Shown piece by piece: positions 11,731 through 15,537 of a DNA stretch of 15,537 nt. Position numbers and translations under genes: made by a program. How positions within the stretch are numbered: position 1 is the first letter of the stretch; each line of letters begins with the position of its first letter. Source of the DNA: Deltaproteobacteria bacterium (GTDB lineage Bacteria > Desulfobacterota > Desulfobacteria > Desulfobacterales > B30-G6); NCBI GenBank assembly GCA_019313725.1, contig JAFDAT010000123.1, positions 1 to 15,537 of the forward strand. The letters are read 5' to 3'. The notes under the pieces were generated by a model. The model saw only the letters and a list, made by a program, of their open reading frames with translations, was not told where the DNA came from and did not search any database.

Positions 11731-12604
11731 CCGCTCGTGGACCATCCTAAATCTCCTCAAGTGGACGACCACATACTTTAAAACCCATGCCATCGACAAC
11801 CCGCGATCTACTGCGGAAGTGCTGCTGTCCCATGCACTCAGGCTCCAGCGGATTGATCTCTATCTGCAGTTTGACCGGCCCATGCATGCCGATGAGTTGA
11901 AAATTTTCAAGGCCCTGATCAAGAGGCGTCTGGCCAGGGAGCCGGTTGCCTATATCACCGGGACCCGGGAGTTCTGGTCCCTGGATTTTCAAGTAACCCG
12001 TGACGTCCTGATTCCCAGGCCCGAAACCGAGTGCCTGGTGGAGACCTCGCTGGAGATCATGAGCGATCAGGCTGACGCCTGTGCGCTAAACATACTGGAG
12101 CTTGGTACGGGGTCGGGTGCGGTGACCGTAGCGCTTGCCAGCCAACAGTCCCGGCATCACTATTTCGCCTCGGACATTTCGGTAAAGGCGCTGGCGGTGG
12201 CCCGGATGAACGGTATTGCCCACGAGCAAACCGCCATCCATTTTTTTGCCGCGGACTGGTTGTCATCCGTGAAGAAAACCGGGGCACGTTTTAACCTGAT
12301 ACTGTCGAATCCGCCGTACATCCCCAGGCCTGAGATCAGCGGTCTGCAGCCCGAGATTCATCGGTATGAACCGCACCAGGCGCTTGACGGCAAAACAGAT
12401 GGACTCGGGTGCTTGCAGGAGATCATCGATACTGCTCCGGACTGTCTGGTTCCCGGAGGATTCCTGCTGCTGGAGATCGGATATGGTCAGAAGGACCAAA
12501 TCGCGAAAATCGTCGGGCACAAGGGCTGCTATGACCAGATAACGTTTATCAAGGATTACAGCGGTATCCACCGCAATGACCGGTTGAGAAAAGCCGTGGG
12601 CTGA
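11705..12604 (+). CDS. prmC: Release factor glutamine methyltransferase
   Basis: PrmC methylates the glutamine of the GGQ motif of RF1 and RF2 using S-adenosylmethionine, raising release efficiency. The 299-residue product has the N-terminal helical substrate domain, EPVAYITGTREFWSLDF at 79-95, IPRPETE at 103-109, the SAM-binding ELGTGSG at 132-138, and the NPPY motif at 202-205 that holds the target glutamine. EIGYGQ near the C-terminus is also typical. The start inside the end of prfA (overlap 26 bases) gives normal length and implies translational coupling. A terminator follows directly. Confidence 0.96.
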   Translation: MKTPQTISDRSWTILNLLKWTTTYFKTHAIDNPRSTAEVLLSHALRLQRIDLYLQFDRPMHADELKIFKALIKRRLAREPVAYITGTREFWSLDFQVTRDVLIPRPETECLVETSLEIMSDQADACALNILELGTGSGAVTVALASQQSRHHYFASDISVKALAVARMNGIAHEQTAIHFFAADWLSSVKKTGARFNLILSNPPYIPRPEISGLQPEIHRYEPHQALDGKTDGLGCLQEIIDTAPDCLVPGGFLLLEIGYGQKDQIAKIVGHKGCYDQITFIKDYSGIHRNDRLRKAVG

Positions 12605-12659
12605 AATCCTGTCGCAACGATAGCAGTTGTCATCAATAGTGGTGCGGGATTTTTTTTTA
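12605..12659 (+). terminator. Intrinsic terminator after prmC
   Basis: AATCCTG (12605-12611) pairs with CGGGATT (12645-12651, one G-U), with an inner CAAC/GTTG hairpin, and nine T residues follow. It begins at the prmC stop and separates the release-factor group from rpsB. Confidence 0.75.
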
Positions 12660-12755
12660 GAAAACACACGGGTAAAAAATAGCTTGCACAGCCAGGAATA
12701 ATCTGTTAGTCATTATCGCTTTAATCACACCCGCTCTTGGACCCGGATGCCGGTG

Positions 12756-12785
12756 CTTTTCAAGCTATTGAAAACAATTGAAAAG
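12756..12785 (+). promoter_or_regulatory. Hairpin in the rpsB leader
   Basis: CTTTTCAA (12756-12763) is perfectly complementary to TTGAAAAG (12778-12785). It lies about 55 bases before the rpsB start in a 235-base gap, where leaders that bind S2 are known in other bacteria. No convincing promoter was seen; TTGCAC near 12684 has no good -10. Confidence 0.35.
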
Positions 12786-12839
12786 TCGCAAACGGGGTGG
12801 ATAAGGGCGCAGGAAAAACCAAACACAAAGGAGAATGAA

Positions 12840-13751
12840 ATGGCGTACATTACAATGAAAGAGCTTCTGGAAGCCGGTGTTCATTTCGGGCATCAGACCA
12901 AACGGTGGAACCCGAAGATGAAACCCTATATTTTTGGAGCAAGAAACGGTATTTACATCATCGATCTGCAGAAAACCGTCCGGATGTTCAAATCCGTCTA
13001 CGACTTTATCACCGAGACGGTGGCCAACGGCGAATCCGTCCTGTTTGTGGGGACCAAGAAGCAGGCCCGGGAATCCATTTATGAGGAAGCCAACCGGTGC
13101 GAGATGTATTATGTGCACAACAGATGGCTTGGGGGGATGCTGACAAATTTCAAAACGATCAAGCAGAGTATCGACCGCCTCAATTACCTGAACACCATTG
13201 AAAACGATGGGTCCATTGAAATGTTTCCGAAAAAGGAGCGGCTGAAACTTGGAAAAGCGCGGATTAAACTGGACAGCACGCTAGGCGGAATCCGGGAAAT
13301 GACAAAACTTCCGGGAGCCATTTTCGTAGTTGACCCTAAAAACGAAGCCATTGCTGTTCGTGAGGGAAAACGGCTGAACATACCCATCGTTGCCATTGTC
13401 GATACAAACTGCGACCCCGACGATATCGACTATCTTATTCCCGGAAACGATGATGCCATCCGCGCCATACGGCTGATCACTTCCAGAATTGCCGAAGCCT
13501 GCATCGAGGGCCAGGCGCTTTATAAGGAAAGGCAGCAGGCCAAGGTGGACAAGGATGTGGAAGATGAGTCCGAAATCGAAACCGCCTCAGCTGACCTGAA
13601 GCCGGGAGAAAGGAAAATTATTTCCGATGGTTCGGACGGACCCGTGGTTGAGATTATACGCAAAGGTGCAAAACCGGAAACTGAAATCGAAAGCAAGGAA
13701 GCGGCGGATGCCGGTGTAGAGACTCCGCCTGCCGAGGATACAGGAGAGTAG
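12840..13751 (+). CDS. rpsB: 30S ribosomal protein S2
   Basis: S2 joins the 30S subunit late and is needed for S1 binding. The start is the ATG at 12840, because AAAGGAG stands just before it and the product opens MAYITMKELLEAGVHFGHQTKRWNPKM as the family does; an in-frame ATG at 12747 would add 31 unconserved residues through a hairpin. The core (residues 1-230) has all usual blocks, such as IDLQKTV, VLFVGTKKQA, NRWLGGMLTNF, LPGAIFVVDP and PIVAIVDTNCDPD. The 303-residue length exceeds the usual 240-260 because of an acidic, low-complexity tail from about 235. It heads the cluster rpsB-tsf-pyrH-frr. Confidence 0.97.
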   Translation: MAYITMKELLEAGVHFGHQTKRWNPKMKPYIFGARNGIYIIDLQKTVRMFKSVYDFITETVANGESVLFVGTKKQARESIYEEANRCEMYYVHNRWLGGMLTNFKTIKQSIDRLNYLNTIENDGSIEMFPKKERLKLGKARIKLDSTLGGIREMTKLPGAIFVVDPKNEAIAVREGKRLNIPIVAIVDTNCDPDDIDYLIPGNDDAIRAIRLITSRIAEACIEGQALYKERQQAKVDKDVEDESEIETASADLKPGERKIISDGSDGPVVEIIRKGAKPETEIESKEAADAGVETPPAEDTGE

Positions 13752-13754
13752 AAA

Positions 13755-14354
13755 ATGACGACAATTAGTGCTGGAATGGTTAAGCAGCTCCGCGAAAAGT
13801 CTGGGGCGGGCATAATGGATTGCAAGCAGGCGCTCACGGAGTGTGAGGGCGATATCGAAAAAGCGGTGGATTTTTTAAGAAAAAAAGGGCTGGCCACGGC
13901 AAAGAAACGGGCCGGCCGAGTTGCCAGGGAAGGCGCCGTTCAGTCCTATATTCATATGGGCGGTAAAATCGGGGTCCTTGTGGAAGTAAATTCTGAAACC
14001 GATTTTGTTGCGAAAACAGATGATTTTTTGGATTTTGTCAAAAATATCGCCATGCATATCGCCGCTTCAAACCCGGTGGGAATTGTGGAGGAAGACGTGC
14101 CCCGGGAAGTCATCGACCGGGAAAAAGAAATCTACCGGGCCCAGGCGCTGGAGATGGGGAAACCCGAGAAGATGATCGACAAGATCGCGGAAGGCAAACT
14201 CAACAAGTTCTTCAAAGAGAGTTGCCTGATGCATCAGGCCTACGTCAAAGACCCCAACATGAGCATAGCGGACTATCTGAATGACGTGATCGCCAAAACG
14301 GGTGAAAAAATTACTGTAAAACGGTTTGCAAGGTTTCAGATCGGAGAAGCATAA
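13755..14354 (+). CDS. tsf: Elongation factor Ts, short form
   Basis: EF-Ts exchanges GDP for GTP on EF-Tu. The 199-residue protein shows the N-terminal UBA-like domain (LREKSGAGIMDCKQAL at 12-27), the NSETDFVA motif at 79-86 that disturbs the EF-Tu nucleotide site, and a C-terminal MHQAYVKDP...VKRFARFQIGE segment. At about 200 residues it is the short type with one core subdomain, as in Thermus and many deltaproteobacteria, versus about 283 in E. coli. Its ATG comes 3 bases after the rpsB stop, and GGAGAG in the last rpsB codons serves as ribosome binding site. Confidence 0.97.
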   Translation: MTTISAGMVKQLREKSGAGIMDCKQALTECEGDIEKAVDFLRKKGLATAKKRAGRVAREGAVQSYIHMGGKIGVLVEVNSETDFVAKTDDFLDFVKNIAMHIAASNPVGIVEEDVPREVIDREKEIYRAQALEMGKPEKMIDKIAEGKLNKFFKESCLMHQAYVKDPNMSIADYLNDVIAKTGEKITVKRFARFQIGEA

Positions 14355-14356
14355 AA

Positions 14357-15073
14357 TTGTCAGCGCCTCGTTATAAGAGAATCCTGCTGAAGTTGAGCGG
14401 AGAGGCCCTTATGGGTGACCAGAGCTTCGGCATCAGCCCGGAGATGCTGGACTATGTTGCCATGGAGATCCGCTCCATTTACGATCTCGGCATAGAAATT
14501 GCCATTGTTGTGGGGGGCGGAAATATTTTTCGTGGTGTGGCGGCAAGTTCTTTAGGAATGGAAAGAACTTCAGCCGATCATATGGGAATGCTGGCAACCA
14601 TCATGAACAGCCTGGCGTTGCAGGATTCTCTCGAGAAGCATGATATACAGACCCGGGTCCAGACCGCCATATCGATGCGTGAAGTGGCCGAGCCGTATAT
14701 CCGTAGGCGGGCGGCCAGGCATCTAGAGCGGGGACGGGTCGTCATCTTTGCCGCGGGGACCGGAAACCCTTATTTTACCACCGACACGGCGGCAGTTTTG
14801 CGGGCTCAGGAAATTCATGCCGAGATTCTTTTCAAGGCCACCAAGGTGGATGGCCTCTACGATGCGGATCCGGAAAAAGATCCGTCGGCCAAAGTGTTTA
14901 AGAGTATCTCTTACATGCAGGTGTTGGAAAAGCAGCTGCGGGTGATGGATATGACGGCCATATCCCTGGCCATGGATAACCAGCTGCCGTTGGTGGTTTT
15001 CAGCCTGAAAGAAAAAGGCAATATCAAACGCGTCAGCTGCGGAGAGGAGATAGGGACCCGTATTCATAATTGA
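14357..15073 (+). CDS. pyrH: Uridylate kinase (UMP kinase)
   Basis: PyrH phosphorylates UMP to UDP, feeding RNA, CTP and cell-wall precursor synthesis. The 238-residue protein is a hexameric-type amino-acid-kinase fold enzyme: KLSGEAL at 12-18, GGGNIFRG at 53-60, DHMGMLAT at 74-81, and GTGNPYFTTDTAA at 134-146, all key binding segments. The start is TTG at 14357, supported by GGAGAAG seven bases upstream inside the end of tsf and by the correct N-terminal length; only 2 bases separate it from the tsf stop. Activation by GTP and inhibition by UTP are known for the family. Confidence 0.97.
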   Translation: MSAPRYKRILLKLSGEALMGDQSFGISPEMLDYVAMEIRSIYDLGIEIAIVVGGGNIFRGVAASSLGMERTSADHMGMLATIMNSLALQDSLEKHDIQTRVQTAISMREVAEPYIRRRAARHLERGRVVIFAAGTGNPYFTTDTAAVLRAQEIHAEILFKATKVDGLYDADPEKDPSAKVFKSISYMQVLEKQLRVMDMTAISLAMDNQLPLVVFSLKEKGNIKRVSCGEEIGTRIHN

Positions 15074-15151
15074 GCCTGACGCGATCAACTCAGGCCTGGC
15101 GGACCCCGGTGATAATAAAACAGACAACCCAAACCCAGAGGGTAATACATC

Positions 15152-15537
15152 ATGATTGCAGAAATCCACGAAGATACTAAAGATCGCATGGGAAAGACGA
15201 TTACCGCCCTGGAAAATGAATTGAAACGCATCCGGACAGGACGCGCTTCTTTGTCCCTCCTGGACGGCATCCGGGTGGATTACTACGGGACTGTAACTCC
15301 GCTGAATCAGATGGCAACGCTTGCCGTTCCGGAGAGCCGTCTTATTACCATCCAGCCCTGGGACGCTTCCGTCCTTAAAGATATCGAAAAAGCGGTATTG
15401 AAATCAGATCTCGGACTGACGCCTTCCAATGACGGTAAGATTATTCGGCTGTCCATCCCACCGCTCACCGAAGAGCGCCGGAAAGAACTGGTCAAAGTGG
15501 TTCATAAAATGTGTGAAGAGCACAAGGTAGCTGCACG
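15152..15537 (+). CDS. frr: Ribosome recycling factor (3' end outside window)
   Basis: RRF splits post-termination ribosomes together with EF-G. The first 128 residues are present of an expected ~185; the frame is open to the window end. Recognisable parts are the N-terminal helix DRMGKTITALENELKRIRTGRAS, the LLDGIRVDYYGTVTPLNQMATL segment starting domain II, ESRLITIQPWD, LGLTPSNDGKIIRLSIPPLTEERRKELVK, and the start of the returning helix. GAGGG lies ten bases before the ATG. It follows pyrH by 78 bases that include a weak GCCTGA/TCAGGC hairpin, the usual order rpsB-tsf-pyrH-frr. Confidence 0.97.
   Translation, partial: MIAEIHEDTKDRMGKTITALENELKRIRTGRASLSLLDGIRVDYYGTVTPLNQMATLAVPESRLITIQPWDASVLKDIEKAVLKSDLGLTPSNDGKIIRLSIPPLTEERRKELVKVVHKMCEEHKVAA

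Noticed and set aside
12747..12839. Extended N-terminus for ribosomal protein S2
   Set aside because: The extra 31 codons pass through a hairpin and the ribosome binding site, and the family begins at MAYITMKELLEAG.

Overview
The window looks like a chromosomal segment of a deltaproteobacterium (Desulfobacterota, probably near Desulfobacterales). This is inferred from gene order (rho-rpmE-prfA-prmC followed by rpsB-tsf-pyrH-frr), the short EF-Ts, the basic 67-residue S21, and the style of the terminators and leaders. No database search was possible, so the taxonomic assignment is an inference.

Layout. (1) 1-4400 is accessory. It holds the 3' end of an ExeA/TniB-like AAA ATPase of the kind carried by transposons, then a promoter-to-terminator unit with no ORF that folds into several hairpins (possible small RNA, about 558-751). 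Next is a leftward cluster: ribbon-helix-helix-like protein, SpoIIAA/STAS-like protein, IHF-alpha and a CxxC zinc-ribbon microprotein. Diverging from it on the + strand is a strong sigma70-type promoter, a leader with terminator-like and competing pairings, and two small helical proteins of unknown function ending at a terminator. Then come a CxxC microprotein and khpA (both -), a hairpin-rich stretch that may be an IS200/IS605-type remnant, and an ABM-domain protein (+). (2) 4363-8690 is leftward housekeeping: tRNA-Arg(CCG) with its own promoter and terminator, folC, rpsU, adk and a CCA-adding/poly(A) polymerase family enzyme. (3) 8950-12660 is rightward: rho, rpmE, prfA and prmC, i.e. transcription termination, ribosomal protein L31, release factor 1 and the methyltransferase that modifies release factors. 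(4) 12840-15537 is the rightward translation cluster rpsB, tsf, pyrH and frr (frr is cut by the window end).

The housekeeping half is ordinary in content. Most of its interest lies in leaders: a terminator-like hairpin just before prfA and a hairpin that includes the folC ribosome binding site. The best candidates for something undescribed are in the first 4.4 kb: the possible pseudoknotted RNA after the ATPase gene, and the leader at 2172-2281, where an 11-bp pairing excludes a terminator-like stem upstream of two unknown small proteins. Several genes here are too short for ordinary ORF calling (1026-1196, 1885-2061, 2941-3120) but have good ribosome binding sites or coupling and plausible folds. 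No CRISPR array, intact insertion sequence or large defence system is present.
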